Notes: generated from the sequence alone by a model not told the origin. Positions 46,728 to 56,436 are shown, numbered from the stretch's first letter. The stretch: 64,000 nt of DNA from Blattabacterium cuenoti (GCF_014252095.1 NZ_CP059210.1:543218-607217); one strand, 5' to 3'. Translations and numbers: made by a program.

Positions 46728-48119
46728 ATGAAAATTCTCTATGCAGATCTTATCGATCAAACTTTTGATTTTCCTACCGAGGAATTTTCTCTAAAAAATA
46801 ATCTTCTAGAATTTCATGGAATTCCACTCATGGAGATGATTCAAAAATATGGAACTCCATTAAAGTTTACTTATTTACCAAAAATATCTAAAAACATACA
46901 AAAGGCTAGAAAATGGTTTGAAAAGGCGATTCATTCTAATAATTATAATAATAAATATACTTATTGTTATTGCACAAAAAGCTCTCATTTTTCTTTTGTA
47001 TTAGAAGAAGCATTAAAAAACAATATTAGTATTGAAACTTCATATGCTTATGATATAGAAATTGTAAAAAATCTTTATAAAAAAGGAAAAACAAATAAAG
47101 ATATTGAAGTTATTTGCAATGGGTTTAAAACTCATAATTACATAGAAAATATATCATATTTGATTAATAATGGTTTTTATAACACTATTCCTATATTGGA
47201 TAATTCCGATGAATTGGAAAAATTGAGTTTTTTTATCCATTATCCATTTAAATTAGGAATTCGAATTGCCTCTGAGGAAGAACCAAAATTTGAATTCTAT
47301 ACCTCCCGTTTAGGAATAGGATATAAAGACATCATTGTTTTTTACTTGAATAAAATAAAAAACAATCCAAAAGTGGAACTAAAAATGCTACACTTTTTTA
47401 TAAATACGGGAATTAAAGATACGGCTTATTACTGGAATGAACTTTTTAAATGTTTACATATTTACGCTAAATTAAAAAAAATTGCTCCAGAGTTAGATAT
47501 TTTAAATATAGGAGGGGGGTTCCCTATTAAAACCTCTATGTCGTTCAAGTATGATTATGAATACATGACTAATGAAATCGTTTATCAAATAAAAAAATTT
47601 TGCCAAGAAGAAAATATTTCAGAACCTCACATATACACAGAATTTGGAGCTTATACAGTTGGAGAAAGTGGAGGAATTATTTATAGAATACTTAGTCAAA
47701 AAAGGCAAAATGATAGAGAAAAATGGAATATGATAGATAGTTCTTTTATGACGACTCTTCCTGATACTTGGGCTATTAGTCGGAGATTTATTATGATGGC
47801 TATAAACCGTTGGAATGATTCTTATGAAAGAGTTTTTTTAGGAGGTTTAACGTGTGATAGTGACGATTATTATAATTCTGAACAGCATATGAACGCCATA
47901 TATCTTCCTCTTTTTCGAGAAAATCCTCCACTTTATATTGGTTTTTTTCATACTGGAGCCTATCAAGATACCATCAGTGGATATGGAGGAGTCCACCACT
48001 GTTTAATCCCACAACCTATTCATATTTTAATTGATCATGATGATCAAAAAAAATTAGTATATAAAATATTTCGTCATTCTCAAAATCCTGAAGAAATATT
48101 GAAAATCTTAGGTTATTAA
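46728..48119 (+). CDS. speA: Arginine decarboxylase, flavobacterial short type
   Basis: This is a fold-III PLP enzyme predicted to convert arginine to agmatine. The catalytic lysine is K84 in YCYCTKSSH. The PLP phosphate-binding glycine loop is LNIGGGFP, and a C-terminal GLTCDSDD supplies the active-site Cys and Asp from the neighbouring subunit. The 463 residues are shorter than E. coli SpeA (about 650) but match the flavobacterial form, which is usually encoded beside agmatinase, as here. Ornithine or diaminopimelate decarboxylase are less likely given the family look and the neighbour, but the substrate is inferred. It opens a run of same-strand genes, speA-speB-cmk-fabG-menD. Confidence 0.85.
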   Translation: MKILYADLIDQTFDFPTEEFSLKNNLLEFHGIPLMEMIQKYGTPLKFTYLPKISKNIQKARKWFEKAIHSNNYNNKYTYCYCTKSSHFSFVLEEALKNNISIETSYAYDIEIVKNLYKKGKTNKDIEVICNGFKTHNYIENISYLINNGFYNTIPILDNSDELEKLSFFIHYPFKLGIRIASEEEPKFEFYTSRLGIGYKDIIVFYLNKIKNNPKVELKMLHFFINTGIKDTAYYWNELFKCLHIYAKLKKIAPELDILNIGGGFPIKTSMSFKYDYEYMTNEIVYQIKKFCQEENISEPHIYTEFGAYTVGESGGIIYRILSQKRQNDREKWNMIDSSFMTTLPDTWAISRRFIMMAINRWNDSYERVFLGGLTCDSDDYYNSEQHMNAIYLPLFRENPPLYIGFFHTGAYQDTISGYGGVHHCLIPQPIHILIDHDDQKKLVYKIFRHSQNPEEILKILGY

Positions 48120-48138
48120 GGTGATTAATAAAAATATT

Positions 48139-49008
48139 ATGAAAAAAAAAACATTCGCAAAAATTCCTATAAAATATGCAACTCTTAAAACATCTCAAAT
48201 AATCCTTATTCCTGTTCCATACGATTATACAGGGACATGGAAAAAAGGATCTAAAAAAGGACCTAAAGCTTTTTTAGATGCCTCAGAACATATGGAATTA
48301 TATGATATAGAAACTAATTCTGAAGTATACAAAAGAGGAATTTTTCTTGTTAACCCTTTTGTAAATTCTTCAATTTCTTCCAGAGAAATGGTAAAAAAAG
48401 TTTATAATGTTACTAAAAAGTATCTTTTAAAAGAAAAATTTATTACTTTCATTGGTGGAGAACATTCCATTTCCATAGGAAGTATCAGAGCTTTTGGAGA
48501 AAAATATACTAATATGAGTATTCTTCATATGGATGCACATGCAGATTTACGTCCTATCTATAATGGAGATCCTTATAATCATGCATGTTCTATGCATGAA
48601 GCCTCTACAAAATATCCTGTAATACAGATAGGAATTCGAAGTATGGATATTTCAGAAAAATCGTACATCCAAAATGGGAACATCTTTTATTTTCATGAAA
48701 TTTATCAAAATGATTTATGGATGAAAAAAGCTATTAAAAGACTATCTGAAAATGTATTTTTAAGCATAGATATAGATGTTCTTGATCCAAGCATAGCGCC
48801 TTCTACAGGAACTCCAGAACCAGGAGGTTTATCTTGGTACACAACTTTAAAATTTTTGAAAATGGTTTTTCAAAAGAAAAAAATTATAGGTTTTGATATT
48901 GTAGAACTTTTACCAAATGAACGAGAATTTTCTACAGATTTTTTAGTCGTTAAACTTTATTATAAACTATTGTCATACAAATATGAATTAATAACTTATC
49001 AATCATGA
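48139..49008 (+). CDS. speB: Agmatinase (ureohydrolase family)
   Basis: This manganese ureohydrolase is predicted to split agmatine into putrescine and urea. The binuclear metal site is complete: the His in GGEHSISIGS, the DAHADLR segment, and SIDIDVLDPSIAPSTGTPEPGG. Arginase and agmatinase share these ligands; the adjacent speA and the N-terminal IPVPYDYTGTW segment favour agmatinase. Blattabacterium genomes are often annotated with an arginase, which could be this gene's orthologue. The frame extends to a GTG at 48121, but ATG 48139 gives the usual N terminus. Its stop overlaps the cmk start by 4 bp. Confidence 0.87.
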   Translation: MKKKTFAKIPIKYATLKTSQIILIPVPYDYTGTWKKGSKKGPKAFLDASEHMELYDIETNSEVYKRGIFLVNPFVNSSISSREMVKKVYNVTKKYLLKEKFITFIGGEHSISIGSIRAFGEKYTNMSILHMDAHADLRPIYNGDPYNHACSMHEASTKYPVIQIGIRSMDISEKSYIQNGNIFYFHEIYQNDLWMKKAIKRLSENVFLSIDIDVLDPSIAPSTGTPEPGGLSWYTTLKFLKMVFQKKKIIGFDIVELLPNEREFSTDFLVVKLYYKLLSYKYELITYQS

Positions 49009-49706
49009 ATCAAAAAATGATCATAACTATAGATGGATATTCTTCTTCTGGAAAAAGTACTTTATCTCAAGCGCTTTCTAAGAAATTATCATACTCCCAT
49101 ATAGATACTGGAGCTATGTATAGAAGTATTACTTTGTTAGCTATTAGAAAAAAAATTTTCAACAGTGATTTATGGAATGTCAAAAATTTTATACCTATTT
49201 TGAATAATATAAATTTCCAATTTAAATGGAATAAAAAATTGAATCAGACAGAAATTTTTTTAAATCAAGAAAACGTTCAATCTGAAATTAAGTCAATAGA
49301 AGTGACAGATAAAGTCAGTTTCATCGCAAGAATTCCAGAAATTCGGGAAAAATTATCAGAAATCCAAAAAAAATTTGGGAATCAAAAAGGGGTTATTATG
49401 GAAGGAAGAGACATGGGGTATAGAATTTTTCCTCATTCAGAATTAAAAATATTTATGAAAGGATCTATAAATGTTCGCGCTCATAGAAGATATCAAGATT
49501 TTCAAAAAAAAGGAAAAAAAGTTTCTTATGAAGAAATACGAAGAAACATTTTTCATAGAGATATGATGGACATTTCTCGTAAAGTTTCTCCACTTCAAAA
49601 ACCTATAGATTCCGTAGAAATAGATAATACATTTCTTAATGTTGAAAAACAGTTAGATCTTGTACTTCAATTGGTAGATAAGATTAGAAAAAAAAAGAAA
49701 ATATGA
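49005..49706 (+). CDS. cmk: Cytidylate kinase
   Basis: Cmk phosphorylates CMP and dCMP. The P-loop is ITIDGYSSSGKSTLSQAL near 6-23, followed by HIDTGAMYRSIT with the CMP-binding Arg, and GVIMEGRDMGYRIFP. The C-terminal lid has RAHRRYQDF and RDMMDISRKVSPL. The 233 residues are normal. It is coupled by ATGA overlaps to both the agmatinase gene before it and fabG after it. Confidence 0.95.
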   Translation: MNQKMIITIDGYSSSGKSTLSQALSKKLSYSHIDTGAMYRSITLLAIRKKIFNSDLWNVKNFIPILNNINFQFKWNKKLNQTEIFLNQENVQSEIKSIEVTDKVSFIARIPEIREKLSEIQKKFGNQKGVIMEGRDMGYRIFPHSELKIFMKGSINVRAHRRYQDFQKKGKKVSYEEIRRNIFHRDMMDISRKVSPLQKPIDSVEIDNTFLNVEKQLDLVLQLVDKIRKKKKI

Positions 49707-50437
49707 AACTTCTAGATGGAAAAATAGCCATAGTTACAGGTGGTTCAGGAGATATAGGAAAATCTATAGTGAAAACATTTGTAAAACATGGAGCCTATGT
49801 TATTTTTACATACTTTTCATCAAAAAAAAACGCTAAAAAATTAGTGAAAGAATTAGAAAATTCTGCAGAAGCTTACGAAATAGACCTAAAAGATTTAAAT
49901 TCTTCTAAAACCTTTGTTCAAAGAGTTATAGACAAATTTGGAAGTATAGATATATTAGTCAATAATGCTGGAATTATAAGAGATAATTTTTTATTTAGAA
50001 TGTCTGAAAAAAATTGGGATACAGTTATTCGTACTAATATTTATTCTGTTTTTCATCTGACTAAATATGTCATATTTCCTATGATCAAACAAAAAAATGG
50101 AAGCATCATTAATATGAGTTCCGTTATAGGAATAACAGGAAACTCTGGACAAACTAATTATGCGACATCCAAAGCTGGAATTATTGGTTTTACTAAATCT
50201 ATAGCTAAGGAATTAGGAAAAAAAAACATACGTTGTAATGCCATTGCTCCTGGATATATTTCTACGAAAATGAATTCTTTTTTTTCTCAAAAAACAAAAG
50301 AAAATTGGATAAAGAATATTCCATTAAAAAGACCGGGAATTCCTCAAGATGTGGCTAACTGTACTCTATTTCTAGCCTCGGATTTATCCAATTACATAAC
50401 TGGATCTGTTTTAAATGTTAATGGAGGACTAATTTAA
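49703..50437 (+). CDS. fabG: 3-oxoacyl-ACP reductase
   Basis: FabG reduces 3-oxoacyl-ACP in fatty acid elongation. It is a classical short-chain dehydrogenase of 244 residues. The dinucleotide motif is IVTGGSGDIGKSI (near 9-21), followed by NNAG. The catalytic Ser is in NMSSVIG and Tyr/Lys in NYATSKAG. APGYIST and a C-terminal VNGGLI ending are typical of FabG. The start overlaps cmk by 4 bp; menD begins 5 bp after the stop. Confidence 0.93.
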   Translation: MKLLDGKIAIVTGGSGDIGKSIVKTFVKHGAYVIFTYFSSKKNAKKLVKELENSAEAYEIDLKDLNSSKTFVQRVIDKFGSIDILVNNAGIIRDNFLFRMSEKNWDTVIRTNIYSVFHLTKYVIFPMIKQKNGSIINMSSVIGITGNSGQTNYATSKAGIIGFTKSIAKELGKKNIRCNAIAPGYISTKMNSFFSQKTKENWIKNIPLKRPGIPQDVANCTLFLASDLSNYITGSVLNVNGGLI

Positions 50438-50442
50438 TTTAA

Positions 50443-52143
50443 ATGTACTCAAATAAAAAGATTGTACAAAGTTTAGGAGAAATCCTAAAAGCTAAATCCA
50501 TATTTCATATAATAATCTCTCCAGGTTCTAGAAACGCTCCAATAATTATTCACTTCACACAACATAAAGACTTTAAAACTTATAGTATTGTAGATGAACG
50601 TTGTGCAGGTTTTTTTGCTTTAGGAATAGCTCAAAAAATAAAGAATCCAGTAGTTCTTAGTTGTACTTCTGGATCTGCTGTTGTTAATTATTATCCTTCA
50701 GTGACAGAAGCTTTTTATCAAAATATTCCACTTATTTTTCTTACAGCAGATCGTCCTAAAGAAATTATAAATATTCTAGAAGGACAAACCATTCATCAAG
50801 AAAATATTTTTCAAAACCATGTAGAATTATCTATTCAATTAACAGAAGATGAATCAAAATTAGGATTATGGTATAATGAAAGATTAATCAATGAATCTAT
50901 TAATAAATGTATCGAAAAAAAAAAACCGATACATATTAATATTCCATTTTCAGAACCTCTTTATGAAACCACTGAATTTTTACACGTAAAACCTAAAATT
51001 ATCAATACTTTTCCTGTAAAAAATTGTATTGAAAAACCTAAATATTATCAAAAAGAAAAACAGATATGGAAAAAATCTAAAAAAAAAATGATTTTGCTAG
51101 GTTTATATAATAATACAGGAAAAAAATTAGAAAAAATTTTAAATAAATTAAGTAAAGATCCTTCCATAGTTATTTTCACGGAAACTACATCTCATGTGTA
51201 CGGAAAATTTTTTTTCTCCTGTATAGATCAACTACTTTTCAGTATGAAAGATACTGAATGGATAAATTTAAAACCTCACATTTTATTAACTATTGGTGGA
51301 AATATTATATCCAAAAAAATAAAGTATTTTTTAAGAAAAAAACCTCCTAAGTATCATTGGCACATAGGAGAAAATAATGATGTAAATAATTACCCAGATA
51401 CCTATTATAGACTAACCACCTATTGGCCTATAGAACCAGAATTTTTTTTCAAAATATTTCATTTTTACAGTTTAGAAAGTTTAAAATCATCGGATTATCG
51501 ATATAAATGGGAAAAATTGAAAAAATGTAGAAGAAAAAAGAATGACTCTTTTTTAAAAAAGGAGAAAAGTTTTTCAGATCTCAAAGTTTTATTTTGCATA
51601 TTCAAATCTATTCCTAATCATTCAGTTTTACAATTAGGAAATAGCACGATAATAAGATATTATCAACTTTTTGAGAAAAAAAACCCCTCCATAAAATCTT
51701 ATTGTAATAGAGGAACTTCTGGGATAGAAGGAAGTGTTTCTACTGCGATAGGTTATGCGGTTAGTAGCAAAAAAAAGGTAACTTTAATTATCGGAGACAT
51801 AAGTTTTTTTTACGATAGTAATGCCTTATGGAATAATTATATTCCAAATAATTTTCGACTTATACTTATTAACAATGGAGGAGGTAGTATTTTTAGATCT
51901 ATTTCAGAATATAAAATTCCTGAAAAAATATTCAATTTTTTTGAAACAAAACATCTTTTTACTGCAGAAAAAATTTGTGAAATGCATAATTGGAAATATG
52001 AAAGAATATCCAATAAATTCTCTTTGAAAAAGAGTTTAAATATTTTTTGGAATAAATCGGATGTTCCTTGTCTACTAGAAATAAATACTCAAAAATCTAA
52101 AAATGCAAAAATTTTGAAAAAATATTTATCCTATCTTTCTTGA
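50443..52143 (+). CDS. menD: SEPHCHC synthase MenD
   Basis: MenD is the thiamine-diphosphate enzyme that joins 2-oxoglutarate to isochorismate in menaquinone biosynthesis. The N-terminal segment SPGSRNAPI and SCTSGSAVVNYYPSVTEAF carry isochorismate- and ThDP-binding residues. Near the C terminus are NRGTSGIEGSVSTAIG and the ThDP metal-binding region ending in NNGGGSIFRSI. The 566 residues are normal. It is last in the speA-speB-cmk-fabG-menD run and overlaps the convergent sanA-like gene by 18 bp. Other men genes are outside the window. Confidence 0.95.
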   Translation: MYSNKKIVQSLGEILKAKSIFHIIISPGSRNAPIIIHFTQHKDFKTYSIVDERCAGFFALGIAQKIKNPVVLSCTSGSAVVNYYPSVTEAFYQNIPLIFLTADRPKEIINILEGQTIHQENIFQNHVELSIQLTEDESKLGLWYNERLINESINKCIEKKKPIHINIPFSEPLYETTEFLHVKPKIINTFPVKNCIEKPKYYQKEKQIWKKSKKKMILLGLYNNTGKKLEKILNKLSKDPSIVIFTETTSHVYGKFFFSCIDQLLFSMKDTEWINLKPHILLTIGGNIISKKIKYFLRKKPPKYHWHIGENNDVNNYPDTYYRLTTYWPIEPEFFFKIFHFYSLESLKSSDYRYKWEKLKKCRRKKNDSFLKKEKSFSDLKVLFCIFKSIPNHSVLQLGNSTIIRYYQLFEKKNPSIKSYCNRGTSGIEGSVSTAIGYAVSSKKKVTLIIGDISFFYDSNALWNNYIPNNFRLILINNGGGSIFRSISEYKIPEKIFNFFETKHLFTAEKICEMHNWKYERISNKFSLKKSLNIFWNKSDVPCLLEINTQKSKNAKILKKYLSYLS

Positions 52144-52713
52144 TTTTAAAGATAAAAAAATATCCCATATAGCTTTGATTCTAGCTAAGATTTCTCTAAA
52201 TTGTGTTTTACAATCAAAAGAGAGACTTTTAGCGTTAAAACCTATGACATCTAAACCGAAACAATTTCCAATGAATATGGCTCTTTCATTATGAAATCTT
52301 TGAGAAATTATAGTAAACTTTTTTTGATTAAAAACTTTATAGACTCTTAATACAGAATGTATAGTGCTGATTCCAGAAAAATCTTCATATATAAAATAAT
52401 CGGGGATTCCCTTACTTATTAATTCTTTTTTCATCATTTTTGGTTCATTATAATTCTTTTCTCTATTATCTCCACTTACGATAATATAACGAATTTTTTT
52501 CTGATAAAACAGAAAACAAGCGGCATCTATCCTATATTTAAAATAAGCATTTAATCCCCCTCCATGCAAATACTTAGAAGTACCTAAAACGACTCCAAAT
52601 GTATTATATGGAATTTTTTCAATATTATCATAGCTTTTTCTTATAGCCCATAAACTAATTCCTAGATAACAAATAACTATGATAAAAACTATAATAAAGA
52701 ATATACGTTTTAT
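52126..52713 (-). CDS. sanA: SanA/YdcF-like DUF218 membrane protein
   Basis: The protein has an N-terminal membrane helix (RIFFIIVFIIVICYLGISLWA) and a DUF218 domain. Domain segments are NTFGVVLGTSKYLHGGG, YFKYRIDAACFLF, YIIVSGDNREKNYNEP and ISQRFHNERAIFIGN, the flavobacterial SanA pattern. SanA is linked to envelope barrier function; the enzymatic activity is unclear. The frame runs from a stop at 52722-52720. The first possible initiation codons are ATA at 52713 and later ATA/ATT; no ATG, GTG or TTG lies before the conserved GVVLGTS strand. The first standard codon (TTG 52569) would remove that strand. The start is therefore uncertain. It follows secA directly on the same strand. Confidence 0.75.
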   Translation of the reverse strand: MKRIFFIIVFIIVICYLGISLWAIRKSYDNIEKIPYNTFGVVLGTSKYLHGGGLNAYFKYRIDAACFLFYQKKIRYIIVSGDNREKNYNEPKMMKKELISKGIPDYFIYEDFSGISTIHSVLRVYKVFNQKKFTIISQRFHNERAIFIGNCFGLDVIGFNAKSLSFDCKTQFREILARIKAIWDIFLSLKSRKIG

Positions 52714-52735
52714 GGTTAGTTAACACAATCGTATT

Positions 52736-55700
52736 CTAAAAAAGATCGTCTTCTATGATCCATTCTCCCTTTTCTAAAAAAAAATCCACTTGTTTAAATT
52801 TTATGTTTTTAGTTTCTCCTGTAATTAGATGACGGATATTAATTCTATTATTTCTTCCTAATTTTTTCCCATTTTTTCCTTTCAAAAAAGGATCTATCAT
52901 TCTAGGATGATTTGGAATACATAAAATATCACTTTTCATTATAATAGACTTCAGCAAAAAAGAAATTACCTGTTTGTTAATTTCATAAACTCTTTCTTGA
53001 AATAAATTAAAAGCATTTTGCTTATAAACAATCAGAGGATCTTTTTGTTCAAAAACTGCATTTTGCACTGAATATCGCAAACTATCCATTTCTCGTAAAT
53101 GTTCTTTCCATTTTTCATCTAAAAAACACAATATAGTTTTTTTTTCAAATATAGAGAACAATGATAATCCACGACTATCATAAATTTCTTTTAAGCTTGA
53201 TACAGAACTAATATTGTTGATTCCATCCGTAAACATAACCTGAATTTGATAATCAGTTTCGTCCTTCTCTATTATATGAGATATAACAGGAATAATTTCT
53301 TTAAAAGCTATTCTTTCTTTTTTTTTCTCATAAAAATCTATAATAAGATCATGAAGATAATTGATACAATCACGTTCTTTATAAGAAAAAAATTCACTCT
53401 CTTTTATAGGAAATACAAGTCCAAAAGTTTGAATGAATTCATATTCCAAATTTTTAAAATCATTCAAAGATTTGTTCAACAATATCATATTGTCTAATAA
53501 AACATAGATCATATTAGAAATATCTAAACTTAACTCTTCTCCACATAAAGCATTTCTACGTTTTTTATAAATAAATTCTCGCTGTTTATTAATAACATCA
53601 TCATAATCTAGCAAACGTTTACGTATACTAAAGTTATTATCTTCTATTTTTTTTTGTGCTCTTTCTATAGATTTTGTTAATAAAGGATGTTGAATAATAT
53701 CTCCTTCTTTATGTCCGAAACGATCCATTAATTTAGAAAGTCTTTCTGAATCAAGAAATAAACGAATTAAATTATCTTCTAGCGATACATAAAACTGAGA
53801 AGAGCCTGGATCCCCTTGACGTCCAGAACGTCCTCTTAATTGATTATCTACCCTTCTAGAATCATGTCTTTCCGTACCTAAAACAGCTAAACCTCCATAT
53901 TTTACGACTTCATTCGAAAGCTTTATATCCGTCCCTCTTCCTGCCATATTGGTTGCTATAGTGACTGATCCAGGGAGTCCTGCTTTCTCTATAATTTCCG
54001 CTTCTTTATCATGTAATTTAGCATTTAAAACATTATGTGCTATTTTCCTAAATTTTAAAGCTCTGCTAAGAAATTCAGAAACTTCAACAGATGTGGTTCC
54101 AACAAGAACAGGACGTTGTTCATATTTAGATAAATGAATAATTTTTTCTATAATTGCGTTATACTTTTCACGTTTTGTTTTGAAAACTAGATCTTGTAAA
54201 TCCTGTCTTTGCATAGTTTTATGTGTAGGAATGACTACTACGTCTAATTTATAGATATGCCAAAATTCTCCAGCTTCTGTTTCTGCAGTTCCAGTCATTC
54301 CAGAAATTTTTTTATACATTCTAAAATAATTTTGTAAAGTTATGGTAGCAAAAGTTTGACTAGAAGATTCTATTTTTACTTTTTCTTTAGCTTCAATAGC
54401 TTGGTGAAGACCATCTGAATAACGTCTTCCTTCCATAATCCGACCAGTTTGTTCATCCACAATTTTCACTTTTCCATCCATAACTACATAATCTATATCT
54501 CTTTCAAATAACGTATAAGCTTTAAGAAGTTGATTAACAGTATGTATACGTTGTAATTTGACAGTAAAATTTTTTAAAAGATTTTCTTTTTCTTTTGTTT
54601 CTTTCTCTTTTGAGTGATTTTCTTTTTCTAATTCAGTAATTTCCACATTAATATCAGGTAAGACAAAAAAACCTACATCTTCTACATTTTTAGATAGAAA
54701 TTCAATTCCTTTATCTGTTAATTCTACAGTATTATTTTTTTCATCAATGACAAAATAAAGATCTTGATCTACTTTATGCATATCTCTACCATTATCTTGT
54801 AAATATTGACTTTCCACTTTTTGTAAAAGCAAACGTATTTTATCTTCACTTAAGAATTTAATCAATGATTTTTTTTTTGGTAAACCACGGTAAGCCTGAA
54901 AAAGTTTAAAACCACCTAATTTTTTTTCTCCAGATTTAATTAAATTTTTAGATTCTTGAAAAAATTTTGTAATTTCTATATTTTGTTGATTAACAATTTT
55001 TTCTACTTTATCCTTTAATAATTTAAATTCCTCTTTATTATCTTTATGAGGGTGAACTGGTCCTGATATCACTAAAGGAGTACGTGCTTCATCTATTAAA
55101 ACAGAATCAATTTCATCTATAATAGCATAATTCAAATCCCTTTGAACTAATTCTTCTTTAGAACAAGCCATATTATCACGTAAATAATCAAAACCAAATT
55201 CATTATTAGTTCCATAAGTAATATCCGCTTGGTAAGCTTTTTTACGCATATATCCATTAGAAGATGGATAATTATCAATACAATCCACTCTTAATCCATG
55301 AAATTCCATTAAAGGAGCCATCCAATTAGCATCTCTTTTAGATAAATAATTGTTTACTGTAACAATGTGAACTCCCCTTCCAGATAGAGCATTTAAATAA
55401 GCAGATAAAGTAGCCACAAATGTTTTTCCTTCTCCAGTTGCCATTTCCGCTATTTTTCCTTGATGTAAAACTACTCCTCCCATTAATTGAACATCATAAT
55501 GAACCATATCCCATATGATAGATTTTCCATATGCGTCCCATTTATTCTTCCAGATCGCCTTATCATTTTGCAATAAAACATAAGATTTTTTTTTTGACAA
55601 TTCCTTGTCAAAAAGAGTAGACTTGACTATAAGTTGCTTTTTTTCTTTAAAACGTTTAGCTGTTTCCTTAATAACTGCAAAAGCTTTGGATAAAAGATTC

Positions 55701-56020
55701 ATCAAGACTTCTTTTTCCGTATTGTAACATTCTTCTCGCAGTTTTTCTATTTTCAAGTAAATTTCCTCTAAAGTACTTATAGAATAAGATTTTTCCTTTA
55801 TTTTTTTAATGAAATATTTTTCCTTTTCATAAAATTTTTTTGTAGCCTCTTTTATGATCTCTTTAAATTTTTTAGTGCTATTCCTTAATTCATCATCTGG
55901 TAAAAAAGATATTTTTTTTTCTTCTTCTTTTATATGAATGATGAATTTTTTTACTTCTTGAAGATCTCTCTCATTTTTATTTCCCAATAAATTTTTTAAT
56001 ATTTTTTTAAAAAAACTCAT
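52736..56020 (-). CDS. secA: Preprotein translocase ATPase SecA
   Basis: SecA is the motor that drives secretory proteins through SecYEG. The 1094 residues show the Walker A segment AEMATGEGKTFVATLSAYL near 190-208, helicase motif II DEIDSVLIDEARTP, and TNMAGRGTDIKL plus NQLRGRSGRQGDPGSSQFY in the second nucleotide-binding fold. Insertions typical of Bacteroidota (about 1100 aa) are present. The C terminus ends in QVDFFLEKGEWIIEDDLF, with no CxCxS..CH zinc tail. The neighbouring DUF2795 gene is 31 bp upstream on the same strand. Confidence 0.97.
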   Translation of the reverse strand: MSFFKKILKNLLGNKNERDLQEVKKFIIHIKEEEKKISFLPDDELRNSTKKFKEIIKEATKKFYEKEKYFIKKIKEKSYSISTLEEIYLKIEKLREECYNTEKEVLMNLLSKAFAVIKETAKRFKEKKQLIVKSTLFDKELSKKKSYVLLQNDKAIWKNKWDAYGKSIIWDMVHYDVQLMGGVVLHQGKIAEMATGEGKTFVATLSAYLNALSGRGVHIVTVNNYLSKRDANWMAPLMEFHGLRVDCIDNYPSSNGYMRKKAYQADITYGTNNEFGFDYLRDNMACSKEELVQRDLNYAIIDEIDSVLIDEARTPLVISGPVHPHKDNKEEFKLLKDKVEKIVNQQNIEITKFFQESKNLIKSGEKKLGGFKLFQAYRGLPKKKSLIKFLSEDKIRLLLQKVESQYLQDNGRDMHKVDQDLYFVIDEKNNTVELTDKGIEFLSKNVEDVGFFVLPDINVEITELEKENHSKEKETKEKENLLKNFTVKLQRIHTVNQLLKAYTLFERDIDYVVMDGKVKIVDEQTGRIMEGRRYSDGLHQAIEAKEKVKIESSSQTFATITLQNYFRMYKKISGMTGTAETEAGEFWHIYKLDVVVIPTHKTMQRQDLQDLVFKTKREKYNAIIEKIIHLSKYEQRPVLVGTTSVEVSEFLSRALKFRKIAHNVLNAKLHDKEAEIIEKAGLPGSVTIATNMAGRGTDIKLSNEVVKYGGLAVLGTERHDSRRVDNQLRGRSGRQGDPGSSQFYVSLEDNLIRLFLDSERLSKLMDRFGHKEGDIIQHPLLTKSIERAQKKIEDNNFSIRKRLLDYDDVINKQREFIYKKRRNALCGEELSLDISNMIYVLLDNMILLNKSLNDFKNLEYEFIQTFGLVFPIKESEFFSYKERDCINYLHDLIIDFYEKKKERIAFKEIIPVISHIIEKDETDYQIQVMFTDGINNISSVSSLKEIYDSRGLSLFSIFEKKTILCFLDEKWKEHLREMDSLRYSVQNAVFEQKDPLIVYKQNAFNLFQERVYEINKQVISFLLKSIIMKSDILCIPNHPRMIDPFLKGKNGKKLGRNNRINIRHLITGETKNIKFKQVDFFLEKGEWIIEDDLF

Positions 56021-56051
56021 TAAATACTATGATTAAAATATAAACAGATAA

Positions 56052-56285
56052 TTAAAGTTCATATTCATCTCTATTCCAATAAAAATCTTCGTCATCACGT
56101 GGATAATCCGCCCATATATCTTCTATGGATTCAAAAACTTCTCCTTCTCCATTTTCTAATTGTTGAAGATTTTCCACGACTTCTAATGGAGCGCCAGTGC
56201 GAATAGCAAAATCAATTAATTCCTCTTTTGTTGCTGGCCAAGGGGCATCTTCTAAATGAGAAGCTAATTCTAAAGTCCAATACAT
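56052..56285 (-). CDS. DUF2795 domain protein
   Basis: This is a 77-residue, strongly acidic protein: MYWTLELASHLEDAPWPATK, ELIDFAIRTGAP, VVENLQQLENGEGEVFESIE, DIWADYPRDDEDFYWNRDEY. The DAPWPATKEELIDFA segment and small size match the DUF2795 family, which is widely conserved in Bacteroidota. It has no signal peptide or membrane helix. Its function is unknown. It precedes secA in the same direction by 31 bp and could share its transcript. Unlike most of the window, the gene has few A runs and its protein is highly conserved in composition, suggesting strong constraint. Confidence 0.85.
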   Translation of the reverse strand: MYWTLELASHLEDAPWPATKEELIDFAIRTGAPLEVVENLQQLENGEGEVFESIEDIWADYPRDDEDFYWNRDEYEL

Positions 56286-56341
56286 ATATGAATTATATTA
56301 AAAAAATCCCAAAAATTTTTTTGCAAAGAAATGACATTTAT

Positions 56342-56359
56342 TTGATTTTCAAAAATCAA
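56342..56359. other. 18-bp inverted repeat between DUF2795 and fmt
   Basis: TTGATTTT and AAAATCAA are perfect complements with only two bases between. It sits in the 151-bp divergent region, 57 bp ahead of the DUF2795 start and 78 bp ahead of fmt. With so small a loop it looks more like a protein-binding site than a stable RNA hairpin. Confidence 0.4.
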
Positions 56360-56436
56360 TAAACTTTTTCACATACAAGATAAAATTAGTGTATTTAAAT
56401 TACAAATAATTTGATATTATTTTAAACATATATAAG

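Noticed and set aside
53246-53497. Plus-strand frame opposite secA
   Set aside because: It is a low-complexity shadow of the secA coding strand with no recognisable domain.
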